Source: Spisula solida
Lineage: Eukaryota > Mollusca > Bivalvia > Venerida > Mactridae
Assembly: GCA_947247005.1 (NCBI GenBank)
Contig: OX365956.1
Coordinates: 9,382,089 to 9,446,088, forward strand
Length of the DNA stretch: 64,000 nucleotides
Reading direction: 5' to 3'
Notes under the pieces: model-generated
Told to the model about the DNA's origin: nothing
The model's input: the letters and a program-made list of their open reading frames with translations, nothing else
Database searches by the model: none
Shown here: positions 47,578 to 59,874 of the stretch, in pieces
How positions within the stretch are numbered: position 1 is the first letter of the stretch
Layout: the number at the start of each line of letters is the position of its first letter
Translations under genes and position numbers: made by a program

Positions 47578-47865
47578 ATTTTTGTAATTCATCGTTTCAT
47601 GTTATTTAAAGAGATTATGAGTTAAAGTTTTGTTTTAATTTTTAAAATTATCCACGAAATAGTGTGCAATATAGATTCAAAATGTTTTTTTCATTTTTAC
47701 TTATTTCGATCGTTTGTGTATTCCAAGCCTACCTACAATATTAATATCATATTACGTTGATTAGCAGTCATACCGTTCTACAATATGCATGTAACAATTA
47801 TGGTATTGCACGGACTTGCAAGTTGTGTGCGTTTAAACAAATAGAATAAAAAATAAACAAACATT

Positions 47866-47952
47866 TTGGTGGGATTCGAGCTTGCCATGGTCTCACAAAA
47901 TTTATTTTACAATGTATCAAGCGCTTTGCAATCACGACCATTCAGACACATG
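47866..47952 (-). repeat. tRNA-like relic, minus strand
   Basis: On the minus strand GCAAGCTCGAATCCCACCA resembles a B box and 3' end, with GCGCTTGATACA upstream. No good A box or acceptor pairing was seen. Confidence 0.35.
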
Positions 47953-48131
47953 AAATATTTGGCCTTAATTGTATTACTTATCTTACTGTTCAAATGGCTC
48001 AATGATCGATATCGAACTATACCGACAACTACTGAAGTATGATTGATCCTGTGCTCTCATACAGGTATATACATGTACACCAGGTCAAACTGCACGACAA
48101 ATTACTATCTACTGGTCCGGACCTTTAATAA

Positions 48132-48378
48132 AGATTCTTATCGCTGGCTTAAAATTAAAATTTTAGGTCGTAATTACAAAATTAATGTTTTGAGAAAACA
48201 AAAAAAATATCTGAAAACTACTCTTTACTTATAGAAAAACAAGCTTTCTAAACTGCAGTTTGGTCAACATTTTTATGACAATAGGCTCATAAGAAGCGGC
48301 TTGAGATGCAGATTCAAATATGCATGGTTATAAAAAGGTCGTAGTACTTACGACCTTTTAATTCTAAGCCAGCGTTAT
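48132..48378. mobile_element. TIR MITE family M5, copy 3
   Basis: The left end CGCTGGCTTAAAATTAAAA with AGGTCGTAATTAC, and the reversed right end CGCTGGCTTAGAATTAAAA with GGTCGTAAGTAC, form the TIRs. TTAT abuts both ends, a possible 4-base duplication. It lies inside the loop of the 45597-49505 unit. Confidence 0.8.
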
Positions 48379-48402
48379 AAGTTACATATTATTTAAAGTG
48401 GG

Positions 48403-48790
48403 GAGCGATGGCCTAGAGATAGAGCACGCGCTTCGGGATCAAGAGGTTCAATATCCGTCTGGAACACTACTTTAATTTTCTGAGCAAAAATAACCCATAC
48501 GCTCCACTCGACCAAGATGTGAATTGGTACCTGTGACGGCGGTATCTGCACATGTTCTATCTTCCTGTTGGTTGGCTGTACACCCGCCAGGAGAGAAATA
48601 GTCTCCCCAGTGAGGTTTCCTTAGGTAGCCCAATGACCCAGGGAAGTTAAAATGTGGCTTAACAGCTGAACTGCTGAAAGCAGCCCTCGAAAATAAGTAG
48701 CTTAACCTGTTAGATTTCGAATTCGCTAATTCGTGGATTGGTACCCACTTCCGCACATATGCTGAGACGGACAACCGGGTGGACAGTTCA
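48403..48790 (+). mobile_element. SINE-like repeat family S2 with tRNA-like head
   Basis: The head GATGGCCTAGAGATAGAGCA (A-box-like) and AAGAGGTTCAATATCCG (B-box-like) is followed by the body: GTGAATTGGTACCTGTGACG, GTTGGCTGTACACCCGCC, GTGAGGTTTCCTTAGGTAGC and GCTGAACTGCTGAAAGCAGC. The order matches the reversed copy at 42935-43265. The minus frame 48472-48813 falls in it and is an artefact. Membership of a named molluscan SINE family was not checked. Confidence 0.8.
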
Positions 48791-48850
48791 AACACCATAT
48801 ACATCGGATACATTAAAGATTAGCAAAACAATGCAATATTAACGTTTCTG

Positions 48851-49046
48851 CATCAACCTGGTCTGTCATCATTTACTACAACGTGTGCCTTTAACTGTTC
48901 ATCAACCTGGTCTGTCATCCTTTACTACAACGTGTGCCTTTAACTGTTCATCAACCTGGTCTGTCATCATTTACTACAACGTGTCCCTTTAACTGTTCAT
49001 CAACCTGGTCTGTCATCATTTACTACAACGTGTGCCTTTAACTGTT
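48851..49046 (+). repeat. 49-bp x4 tandem repeat
   Basis: Units start CATCAACCTGGTCTGTCATC and end with GTGTGCCTTTAACTGTT. Only one or two substitutions separate units (CATCC at 48929, GTGTCCC near 48982). It lies in the loop of the large inverted-repeat unit. Confidence 0.95.
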
Positions 49047-49505
49047 CATCAAACATCTGTAGAATAAAAAGAAAAAATTATGTCACTCTTACGTTTTAAA
49101 AATATAATTTGACATAAAAAAGAATAAATTGGCATATGGTTTTTACATCGAAAGAACAGAAAGAACGTTCGCCTTCAGCTCACTCAGTTCAAAATTGCAC
49201 AGCGCTGTACAGATTTTTGACTAGTTCTGCAGCACAGCGCTATACAGAAATTGCATTCTCAGCGCTTTACAGTGGTATGTTTGTTCTTGTTTACAATTTG
49301 CACAGCGCAGTACAGTAGCCAAAATCTCAAACCTTTCAAACATCTATCTTTCATATCTTTCATTTCATTATTCATTTACTATGTAGGACGTCATATTAAA
49401 CAAAATTGGGTCGAAAACAAAATACACTTACTTAGCTCGAGTTTCACCCCGCCATCTTGAATTCTCGGCGCATTTTTGGCATACAGGCTACCACACAGTG
49501 AGTAT

Positions 49506-50655
49506 GTTGATTATAAAATAAAATCTAAAAATGTAATTCATGTTTGATCAATAATTGCAATGTGGGAGCTTTACTAATTCCAGAAAAAGGGAATTTACAA
49601 AGTTACCAAATAACTTTTGCTATTGCTTAAATTGCATAGTTCGTTTTCACTTTTAAATATTATGGTGGTAATTTACACAACGGGATTATCTTTCGAATGA
49701 AACAGTGAGCAGGTTAACATCTGCTATTATAACGATTATCGATACACGGCGTCAGCGGAAAACAACGTTATAATATGTAATCAACGCTGATGTGCGCCGG
49801 ATATCATTCAGTGGATTTTTGTACAGCGTGTAACTTTTCAATTATTCTTGAAATAGTGTTAGGATGAGCTGAACATTTAAATGTATGTGTATATCTGTTA
49901 ATGATCAATTGAATTATGTGTTAGTAATAGCAAAGGTGTACGTTATTTTGAATCATCCTTTGTACGTGTAGCATCTTTCGTACCTGTTTCGTTCATTATT
50001 CGTTCATAAATCGGCATTGTACCAAAGTTCAAAGCTCATATGATCACTTCACTGCTACAATCATGTACAATCGCCGTCAAGAAAATGATGAAACTATCTT
50101 CATATCAAAATAAGGCTACTTTTTAGGTGGAATACGCAAATAGATTATGCCTGATTTAGTGACAAATATACCACTTAAACACTAACTAGTGAGTATTTCT
50201 GTTCAGTGTGCGCTAAATAGTATCCATATACGGCCGATATATTCTTTATAACTACCGAAGAAAGACAACTCTGTTCTGAATAAACATAATCCTACTCGTG
50301 GTTGTTTCCCTTTACTCGGTAATCGATATTGAACAACAGATTGAATCATTGCCGCGTTTAATGCCATATGAAAATTAGATTAGTATATGTGTTTAGTTGA
50401 TTATCAACACTGAATATACCTCGTGTGCCAACTTCAATTAAATAAAGATTTTATTAGTTTTATTATTATTAATACGCAGTTTGAATTAATGATGATATGA
50501 AATTCGATGGCGCAGAGATATAGAATATATATGATACCTGAGCCTTCATATCAATATATTACTCACTTGCTTAGTTAATACTAATTTGTTTCTTAAATAC
50601 TAGTTACTTAATGTCATTTGAGGCATTTAAAACAGTTCGTTTTATGAATGGTTTA
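49506..50655. other. Non-coding AT-rich stretch
   Basis: No gene, tandem array or element boundary was recognised. Confidence 0.4.
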
Positions 50656-50800
50656 GTTTAAACCACAGGTAACAGTATCATTGGTGAAGAGTAAAAAAAT
50701 ATTTAAAAATTATGTTACTTGTATATAAAATCTTATAAAATTTTATTTAAAAAATACTTTTTTACTTTTTATCAATGATACACTTAGCTGTGGTTTAAAC
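50656..50800. mobile_element. MITE family M1, copy 2, with 8-bp duplication
   Basis: Element 50664-50792 (CACAGGTAACAGTATCATTG to its approximate inverse) is flanked on both sides by GTTTAAAC (50656-50663 and 50793-50800). The duplication is itself a palindrome, so the apparent TIR looks longer than it is. Same family as 22114-22245. Confidence 0.9.
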
Positions 50801-51645
50801 ATTCTTTATGTTCAATATGTGTATTTGGGGATCGGAAAACATGAATTATTTGACAAACGCAATAATGTTGTCAATGTTTAACTGATCTCTGGCAAACACA
50901 CCTCCACATATTGGTAAATATACACAATGCATCTAATGATCAGCAATTTGCAGACTTGTAAAACTACTTCCTGTTTCAGTATTCAGACTAACACTTAAGA
51001 TAATAATAATCCAATGTGTTGACAGTTTTTACGTGTACAGCTACTATGAACATCAAATACTCGGCGTTGTATAAACATTTATCTTGCCTTGTACCCGGCA
51101 CGTGTTATATCATTCAAGCGTAGCTATAAAACATTCAGATTTCCTGAGAGAATTGGCTGGATGCACATTCATGGAACAGTAATGCACATTACAGGCTTGT
51201 GTGAATAGACCTGACGGATTCATTATCATCTTTACTGCTGTTAGGATGTTCCCTTTACGCTGATTATTTTATATGATGCTATTTGTCATGTGACAACTGG
51301 TGAACGGAATTTTCATTTCATATATTGCTCAATTGGGTATACTTTCATCATGATTGAATGCCTGCATCTGAACAAGCATACACTCAGCATATGAGCCACA
51401 GATACTGTTTTGTCACATGACTCTCCTTGTATCCGGGTTAGTATAACAAGGACGTATATACTTATACTGCATTAGTGCAGTATAACTTTCACATAACGTC
51501 ACTTTCTCTCCTAAATGATGTCAATAGAGGCCGTAACTGACGTTGTTATTTGGCGTCGTTCATATAGCGGAAAGAGGTATATTTTCGTGTTAGTGGGAGC
51601 TTGTTATACGCAATAATATATCAAACGAGTTCAAGAAATATTAGT
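50801..51645. other. Non-coding stretch
   Basis: No gene or repeat was recognised. CTTATACTGCATTAGTGCAGTATAA near 51465 is a short palindrome. Confidence 0.4.
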
Positions 51646-52320
51646 TTTAAGTTAGCAAGAGTGACGCCATCTGAAATCAGGGGAACGAACTCTGCTTGAC
51701 TAAGTTTAAGTCGGTAAGAGTGACTTCTCCTGGAATCAGGAGAGGCAACTGTGCTTGACTAAATTTAAGTCGGTAAGAATGACTTGTCCTGGAAATCAAG
51801 GGAGAGAACTCTGCTTTACTAAATTTAAGTTGGTAAGAGAGACGTCCCTGTATATCAGGGGAGGATACTCTGCTTGACTAATATTATGTCGGTAATAGTT
51901 ACTTCCCCTACAAATCAGGAGACTGAATTGTGCAGAACAATAGTAGTCTTACTTGAAATCATATGAGGTAACTCTTTTTGGCTTATTTTAAACCAGTAAA
52001 AGTGATTTCCCCTGGAAATAAGGGGAGAGAACTCTGCTTGACTAATTCAATTCGGTAAGAGTGACATCTCCTGGGAATCAGGGGATTGGGCTTTGTAGTA
52101 AAAGAGTTCGCTCTCTTGAAATTAGGGAAGGGACATCTGCTTGACAAATTTAAATTCAGTAAAAGTGACTTCCCCTGAAATCAGGGAAGGGAACTCTGTG
52201 GTACAAGACATGCCTCCCTTGAAATTAGGAGAGATAACTCTGCATGACAAATTTTAAGTCGGTAAGAGTGACTTTTCCTTGAAATCAGGGGAGGGAACGC
52301 TGCATTACATCATTTGAAGC
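51646..52320. repeat. Degenerate ~59-bp tandem repeat, about 11 units
   Basis: Each unit has AAGTCGGTAAGAGTGACTTC, then CCTGRAAATCAGGGGAG and AACTCTGCTTGACTAA-like sequence. Several units are partial or fused (for example near 51930 and 52110). Each contains a small CCCCTG...CAGGGG inverted repeat. Divergence is much higher than in the other arrays, so it is older. Confidence 0.9.
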
Positions 52321-52828
52321 GGCAAAACATTTCTTATTCAAATGTTCCGGATTCCGTAACCACAAAATCAAATAATTCATATACTTAATATATTATTTGA
52401 TGGAACTATTGTATATTTGCACGACCTTGTGAAAATTCAACTAGTATACACTAATGCGTTTTAACTTTTTAACAAATCAGTCCCAGAACGACTCTTGGCT
52501 AAAACAATTATGCCAGTATGTATTAAACGACTTAGTTGGTATTAGCCTTAGATCGAAGCCGCAACACCAAATTGCCGAGATTGCCGAGACAGCCGCGGGA
52601 ACCACAGCGCTACCGTAACCCATTCTACAACAATCTCCAGGCCTGATATAAAATTTACCGCGTGATTGCGTGCTAGTTGCTACGGTACATCATTCTAAAC
52701 AAACTAATTGTTTTCCTATTCCTTTGTGAAAACGTTAAGTGATTATCAAATAATTAAGCCATGCATTATATAATAAAATCAACTCCCTGTGAAATGTGTG
52801 TCAATTGATGATTATGGATTCGCTATGT

Positions 52829-52878
52829 TATAGAAAGAGAACGCAAATGCGAGGTTGTCTTATTTTGTCGAGGGCGTA
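52829..52878 (+). repeat. 50-bp inverted repeat, left member
   Basis: TATAGAAAGAGAACGCAAAT then GCGAGGTTGTCTTATTTTGT and CGAGGGCGTA. It matches the reverse complement of 57138-57187 at 49 of 50 positions by eye. Confidence 0.9.
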
Positions 52879-54269
52879 CTAATATCCTGAGATTGTGTGT
52901 AAATAATGATTTCTCTTCTTTATCGAAGGCCGTTTTCTAGTTTCTGTCTGTGCAGGGTTATGTCGTCAAACCGGGTTTTACGCATTTTGTGAACATTCTA
53001 TGCTCGACACAGGCGACATTGTGTACGTGTATTGATAAAAGTTGTATTTTTATGTATAATATTATATTGTCTTGAAGTGTGCAGTACAAATTAAATGATT
53101 GTATTCGGCTTGTTTAAAATATTGGACATAATGTTGAGTTGGGTATATGAGGGCCAGTCATAAAGAAAGACCCCTGTCTTATGTATTCATAGTATAGATG
53201 TGAAAGATATTTTTATAGGGTCGAATCCCTTTGGTGCTGAAGCTACATCATTGTTTGGTCAGTCTAAATTGATTTAGTTGTACAAGGAATCTGCCATGTT
53301 CGAAATACTCCAAAAACTGCACATTGCTGGGATTATACTCTATACCTTGTTGCTGCATTGTACTACTGTACGTCTTATGTGGGAAAGTCAAACATTTAGC
53401 TTTTTTACACATTTATGTATGTTACTTTCGTACACATGATAAATAGTTCCTGAATTATTCATAATTTGTTCTTTACTACAGCCCAAAGAACATGATCACG
53501 TGACCAAAAAATACGTATTTTAGATTTATGACGTCATATCCCTAATTCAATAATACAGACAACACAAATAAAAACACAAGATAGTAATTTTATATAAGAA
53601 GAATTACATTAAATGGACAACAGGGGTGAATTTTCTTTGTTTATCATAAATAGGGGGTATAACATTACCCCACCCACTTTTTTAAAGTTGGGCTCGAACA
53701 TAGAAATTTGTTGTAAAAAATAAAATTGAGGTAAAAATGATTAAAATCGTCCGACGAATGAAACTACATATAATAATCTAGAAAAATTAACATATTAAGA
53801 ATAAATTAGGATTTATTTACCTAGTTTATATCTTGATATTAATTAGGGTGTAAGTGTGGTATTTAGAGTCGCGGATGTGACTTGTTTATATTGCGGTAGT
53901 TTGATAATACTTTACTGTTTTAAAAATTATGGATTGCCTTTTAAGAGTACAATGATATATATTGCAAATGATATCAATTTAATTTCAGTAAGACTGAATG
54001 ACATTTGACAACAACGCTCAGAAATCGCTTCATCCAATATAACACAATTTTCTAACGTATTTATGAGTTATTCTTTGTCCAGTGCGTTAAACCATGTCCT
54101 GTTTCAATATCAATAAAATGAAAATGCTTTCATATTAAATGATGAAAATACCACGAATGTCTAGCTGAGAGATTGTTCTTTAAGAAAATGTACACTTTTT
54201 ATATATTCAGAGGCAATGGTGTTGATTTATCGCCCATTGATTAATACTATTTAAGTGGCCCTCGTATTA
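52879..54269. other. Non-coding stretch
   Basis: No gene or structured repeat was recognised between the two left inverted-repeat members. Confidence 0.4.
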
Positions 54270-54390
54270 TCCTGCACTGTAGTAATTGCACTTATTCCTT
54301 TGAGAATTAAGACACACCCCATCAATTATCATCGGATTTAGCAACACCGCCTCTGTTAACATCAATGTAAATTGCCGTAGCCATGATATA
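54270..54390 (+). repeat. 121-bp inverted repeat, left member
   Basis: Runs from ATCCTGCACTGTAGTAATTG to TTGCCGTAGCCATGATATA and contains CCCCATCAATTATCATCGGA. Its reverse complement at 56760-56880 differs at only about two positions. Confidence 0.95.
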
Positions 54391-55555
54391 ATTAAAAAAT
54401 ACCTCCGCGTTTTGATGATTCGTCCTGTATGTCTCTTGCGTGATAGGCTAGGCTCTGCAGTCGCTTATGTATGATTTTGATTTGTCTGTGCATTACGGAA
54501 TTTGTTAAAGGGTTGGTGTAACTATAAAATAGTCTAGCATAGTTTTAACAATTAAAAAATCTTATCAACAACACAAAATGTGTGTATCCAGTCTACCATA
54601 TGCAGTATGCACACAAACATTTGCTTGCTTCTGCTGTAGAGTATGTTACAGGGACTGCCTCACATATTGGTGTATTGCAAAAAATAAAATAAAATTGTCA
54701 AATATTCGGGTAATTTTGGTATAGTTGGCTGTATGTCCCATAAACAACCACACTGATATCCAAAATAACTTGAGAAACTTCGGCATTTTGTAGTTACTTA
54801 GTATTTTTACATCAAAAATTCGATAGGGTATTAAAACCCTATAAAATTAACACTACTATTACCTAAATTGCATGAAATTTGTTTGCATTTGATGAAAACG
54901 AATCGAAAAACGAACCAAACACCTTACTGATGTTTACGCTGTATATTGTTGATGTTACAGTTCGATCACGTGTGAATTATACAATTCACCAAGCATGTTG
55001 GAAGGAAACTTAGCGCTTTTTTTCAAGAAACAAATACTTAGTGGGCGATATCGAGAGTGGTTAAAAGTGCTCATTTGCACCAAATCCGTCATAAAGCAAT
55101 CGTCAGTGGCTTTCTATTACATCAATACTTGGTTAGGTTGGAAAATCACAATATACAAAACATTCAGCCCAATCTGTGAGGCAGCACCTTTAAATATTTG
55201 ATACGTGTAATGTTCTTATATAGTCAGCAATTATTAGACGCCATGTGAAACATTAAAACGAGGCTGTTACTAAAATCGGATTAAAACATTCTCCATTCTC
55301 GTATATGCTAATTAAATAAAACAAATGGCATGATTACAATTTAGAATGTACAATAGTTGAGCAGACTCGTAATAAGGCTCCAAACATTTCAGATTCGTAA
55401 ATTGAAGTCATGGGAAGTGCCCAGTAGTTGTAATGTTAGGGCAAAACTGTTATCTTTGGTTGAGTTTAAATTATTCGGGTGGGTCTGCAACAAATGAGTG
55501 AAGAGGAAAGTCAGGATAATGTGTGTTCTAGAGCATTGGCAAATCACATTATATT
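54391..55555. other. Non-coding stretch inside the 121-bp inverted repeat
   Basis: The plus frame 54995-55201 (68 codons) has no recognisable family. Nothing else was identified. Confidence 0.4.
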
Positions 55556-55559
55556 AATT

Positions 55560-55796
55560 TAATTTAGGTCGAATGTGAAACAAGTTTTTCCAACTCTCGA
55601 CACCTCATTCCTGATGTAATCAATCGCCACGAGGGTATGTGAGAAGAGAAGCCAGTGTCACTATTATGCTGAACGTCTAGCAAGGGGATTAATTAATTAC
55701 TTGTACCATTTGTATTCCGTCTTCAGTATGACGCGGCCTGTGATCGAACCCGGGACCTCCTGCACTAGAAGCGGACACTCAACCACTAGGCCATCA
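55560..55796 (-). mobile_element. tRNA-derived SINE, family S1, copy 2
   Basis: On the minus strand the head is GATGGCCTAGTGGTTGAGTG (good A box) and GGTCCCGGGTTCGATCACAG (good B box). The body ATCAGGAATGAGGTGTCGAG follows, and the 3' part ends TTGTTTCACATTCGACCT. It matches 61005-61262 in order and orientation of parts. Confidence 0.85.
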
Positions 55797-56759
55797 TACA
55801 ATGTTGAATGCCTTTAATAGTTTATCACATGTTTACCAAGAACAACACTTATAAGCTGACACTTTTAAAAAATCTGACTTCTTTGCAACTATAAAATGCG
55901 TGTAGATCCATTTATTAAACGCCATCATCAACCCGTTTCCATAGTTATAGCTGAGCACATTTGACCTGTCCCTAATTAATACTCGTGTGTGTGTTTGCGT
56001 TATTGTACTTTAAGCATGTTTTATTAGTTAAAATAACAACTCTGATTGGACAACAGATATAGGCAGGGATAGTCAAGGATTCTATGTTATAAAAACAGAC
56101 ATAACCAGTGCCATGTGAGTCCGAGCGGAACTGATTGGTCACTTACAATATATTGGCTAGGAAATCACGTGAATATCATGAATGTTGACACAAACACATT
56201 GAATCGGATCTATTTATGCAACTCAAACAATTAAACATGCACAGGACATCGATTTTGGAAACGTGGTAGAACCGATAGATTGTTGCAGACCTAACAGTCA
56301 GCGAGACAGGTTTGTTGTCAAATTGTTCGCAAACTAACACTGTATTTATCGCTTTGTACTGTTTTAACATATTTTTGAAAGCATTGTCCTTGTATATTAT
56401 GATGTTTTGTCTTTTGTTTATTAAGGTATAATCCAGTAAGGATATTGTGACAGTGACGTTGCAGTTTATGTGTACGCACGAAATCAAAGCCATTGTCTAA
56501 ACAGGTAGAACGAAGTTTAGTATGTTAGTTTAGCATTGAAATTATAGTTGTTTGTGCAGTATAAGCCTTTGTATAATTGGTTTACACCGTTAAAGTGGAC
56601 TCGACCGCCGCGTCACTTGATTTTTATCCTGACTGAACTATATCAGAGTATATTTCATAGTAAGATTGAGCATGTTTTTTTCAAAAGCATTTTATTCTTA
56701 ATATTGAAATGTGTCGGGTACAGTAAAGCATAGTATTATGGTGCACTATATTTACCCTT
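55797..56759. other. Non-coding stretch
   Basis: The minus frame 56176-56493 (105 codons) shows no domain or splice context and was not accepted. No other structure was found. Confidence 0.4.
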
Positions 56760-56880
56760 ATATCATGGCTACGGCAATTTACATTGATGTTAACAGAGGC
56801 GGTGTGGCTAAATCCGATGATAATTGATGGGGTGTGTCTTAATTCTCAAAGGAATGAGTGCAATTACTACAGTGCAGGAT
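56760..56880 (-). repeat. 121-bp inverted repeat, right member
   Basis: Reverse complement of 54270-54390 with about two mismatches. Similarity stops abruptly on both sides. Confidence 0.95.
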
Positions 56881-57137
56881 ATTACTGTATACATACAACT
56901 CTATTGTTCTTTACTTCGGTCAACGTGACCTCTATCGATTTTCTTGGTCGAGTTGTATTAGAGTCCTCAACTTTAAAATCACAACACCGTGGTATTGATT
57001 TTTATTGGACATGTTAATCGGTCAGCATTGTAATACATTTAGACACGCCTAATGTTTACAAAGTGACAGCCAATCACTGGCCAATGATATAAATTAGAAA
57101 GAAAACTTAACGCTCAGCTGTTTATTTTGTCTCGGGC

Positions 57138-57187
57138 TACGCCCTCGACAAAATAAGACAACCTCGCGTTTGCGTTCTCTTTCTATA
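57138..57187 (-). repeat. 50-bp inverted repeat, right member
   Basis: Partner of 52829-52878. Here the sequence continues into a hairpin, TTATTTTGTCTCGGGC facing CCCTCGACAAAATAA, which the left member lacks. Confidence 0.9.
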
Positions 57188-57894
57188 TATTGAAGTCAAA
57201 CAAAACATATATATCAGTAAAGTTACTTTATTGAAGCATGTCAGCACTTTCATTGCAAATCTTGTTCGTTCCCAAACAAAGTCAACGTAACATTAAGGGA
57301 GTAGGGTCTAATCTTTAGTGAGAAAGTGCAATTTTCGTTAAAAAGCGTTTTTTGTCTTCAAATTAAAGTTGTTAAATAAAGTAAGCATTGTATTATGATG
57401 CTCTACATTTACTCTTGAAGTTCAACCCAAAATGAATATTGATAAAGTAAATTTATTGAAGCATGACAGCATTTTTATTACTAGTTTTCGTATTAAATAC
57501 GATCTCAGAAATCACTACGATTTTAACTATGTAATTTCTCCACAACCAATTCATCCTAGCAAGAAACAAGTCCCAGCAAATCTCAACCATTATCGTAATT
57601 GTCAATCATTTTATAGAAAATGTGTTGATAAAAATTGAATAATCTTTTATTTGTTTGTATTGTGTGAACTTTGTGAAAGTTTCTTTCGATGAATAAATGT
57701 ATTGCGCAAATAAATTCCTACGCGCTGTAAAATGACTAATGATTTTTGAGGGTCGATAAAAATGTCACTGTTAAAAGTAACCCTTTGAGCAGACGAAATT
57801 CATGGTTTTAACATTCATATTACGGTTTAGCTAGAAATTCCTAATCTAACGTGACTGTGCTTATTTTTCATTATTTACAATATTTTGCATTTGT

Positions 57895-58425
57895 TGATAG
57901 TATTGATCGACATTTCTTATATTAACTTAATTACCAGAGAGCTCAGCTGAATATTTTGGTCTGCCGTTAGAACGACTCTTTTCCCAGCGCTGTTATATAA
58001 TTTTTTCCCGCCGAAAGTCGAGACCATATCAGTTATTTGTGTTTCGTCCCCATCGGATTCGTTCGCGCTATTCGTACTCTATCCCGTTCGTATTCAGGTA
58101 TAGTTAGGGAAAAAGTTTTCAGTTAATAGTTCTTTTTACTTTCTTGCACCCATGTTAATAGTATTGATCGACTTTGATCCATTAAACTACCACAGATTAG
58201 CAGCAAAAATAATTGCGTCTGTCGTTAGCACCACTCTTTTCCGAGCGCTGAGCTGCGTGAACAATTGTCCCGCTGAAAGCCGAGACCATATCATGCATTT
58301 GCGTATCGACCCCTATTTTATTCGTTCTCGCTAATCGTACTCTATATGCAGCTGAAGAATTGTCGTATTAAGACTTTTTGTAGATTTTAGACGCTGGATT
58401 TTTTTTCATTTTCTTGCGCCCATGC
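57895..58425 (+). repeat. Two-unit ~255-bp tandem duplication
   Basis: Unit 1 (about 57895-58149) and unit 2 (about 58150-58425) share in order: AATAGTATTGATCGAC, ACTCTTTTCC, AGCGCTG, GAAAGYCGAGACCATATCA, ATTCGTTC, GTACTCTAT and TTTCTTGCRCCCATG. They are moderately diverged. Confidence 0.8.
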
Positions 58426-58927
58426 ATCTCCTTTCCGATTGTTTTCATATTATTTAGGTTTACCACTAAATAATTAGCGCGGAAATGTTTTAACGAATGT
58501 TTTTATTATATTTATTACGCGAGTCTGACCTGCAATACTGTATTCCAGGACTGGTATGTCTTGATGTCCACAGGCACATTCGATGTTTGATAATTCATTT
58601 AAAGAGCATCTTATGAAGTAATGTGAGTGAAAAACGGAAAATACGGGGGATCGAACACACAATGTGACATTACTTAGGACTACAGTAGGTGTATTGTCTT
58701 TACGAGATATGTTATTGTGATGGGTCCGTTGTGGTGTGATTTAAATGAGTCAGTTGCTATCGCGTCTTTGAGACCTTGTCACAATATTTACATTATTCAC
58801 AAAAAACCCATTACCATTAAAGATGAAACCCAATATTACCAAGAATTGTGATTTTCCCCCAGTAAGAGTACTTCAGTACTTTGATTGCAAATCTAACTCG
58901 TTCACAAACAAAGTCAACATGGTATTA

Positions 58928-59165
58928 ATAGTCAAAGTTTGTTGTCGGGGACAAAGCCAATAGTATAAGGAACAAACGCTTACAAAGAAATGATTATTAA
59001 ACAAATTCATAAACTTGTATCATGCAAAAAATTAATGATCACCAATTACCTTGCAAACCGAAAGTAGAAAAACGGCAATGTTTCTTGAATATCTTTGTAA
59101 GTATACATTTTTCAGTCTTAAACTTAAGTAAGAGTTTGTTCCCTAGAGTTATATTGTAGGAATGA
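58928..59165 (+). repeat. ~235-bp direct repeat, left member
   Basis: Shares with 59400-59630: GTCAAAGTTT, AATAGTATAAGGAACAAACK, CTTACAAAGAAAT, AACTTGTATCATGCAAAA, GGCAATGTTTCTTGAATATC, AAGTATACATTTTTCA and AGAGTTTGTTCCCT. Offset is about 470 bp. Confidence 0.88.
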
Positions 59166-59399
59166 TATACATTTTAGCAAGTACCGATGGGCAGTTTTTG
59201 CGAACGAGCAAGATTTACAATGATAATGCTGGCATACTTCAATAAATACACTTTATTAATATTTATTTTTTGTTTAACTTGAAGGGTAAAGGTAGTGCAT
59301 CATAATGCTATTGTTACTGTACCCATCAAATATCAATTTGAAGAATAAGATGCATTTGAAAAAGCATGCACCCACCCACTATAGATCATACTCCATGTC

Positions 59400-59630
59400 C
59401 TTAAGAGTCAAAGTTTATTGTTGGTACATAGTCAATAGTATAAGGAACAAACTCTTACAAAGAAATAATTATAAAACATATTTATGAACTTGTATCATGC
59501 AAAACTTCAATGACCTTGCAAACCGTTAGTAGAAATGTGGCAATGTTTCTTGAATATCTTTTGAAGTATACATTTTTCATTTAAAAACTAAATAAGAGTT
59601 TGTTCCCTGGAGTTATAATGTAAGCGTGGT
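59400..59630 (+). repeat. ~235-bp direct repeat, right member
   Basis: Partner of 58928-59165. Small deletions and substitutions separate the two. Confidence 0.88.
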
Positions 59631-59856
59631 TTGAGTTTTGGCTCGTGGCATTGACCAATGTGTGTGTTTAGGAACGAGTACTGAAAAGCACACACATTCT
59701 TTCAAAGGAACTTTTTTAAAAGGATGGTCCTTTTCTAACGAGTTGTTGGTGTTATGTTACAGTGATAGTATACATACAATACAAGTCTGTCTGCTTGAGC
59801 CCTTTTATTTTCTTAATTATTGTTTACCACACCCCTCCCACTTTTGTTCTCACTAA

Positions 59857-59874
59857 CCCCCCCCCCCCCCCCCC
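59857..59874 (+). repeat. C18 homopolymer
   Basis: Eighteen consecutive C residues between CACTAA and ACTTAA. Such tracts often sit near hAT-type ends, but no matching terminal repeat was found here. Confidence 0.9.

Larger units (their letters stand above)
45597..49505. mobile_element. Large inverted-repeat unit with ~500-bp arms
   Basis: The left arm is split into 45597-45720, 46711-46741 and 46969-47215. Its reversed partner is 49120-49505. Shared words include AGCCTGTATGCCAAAAATGC, TGAAACTCGAGCTAAGTAA, GCTACTGTACTGCGCTGTGC, TGTATAGCGCTGTGCTGCAG and GAACGTTCTTTCTGTTCTTT. The arms are highly similar. The loop (47216-49119) has no transposase but holds MITE M5, SINE S2, tRNA-like relics and a 49-bp array. 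CACTGTGT at the edge is hAT-like, but no 8-bp duplication was seen. It could also be an inverted segmental duplication. Confidence 0.85.

Noticed and set aside
48472..48813. 113-codon minus frame
   Set aside because: Lies antisense in SINE family S2; the similar short frames at 42930-43267 arise from the other copy.
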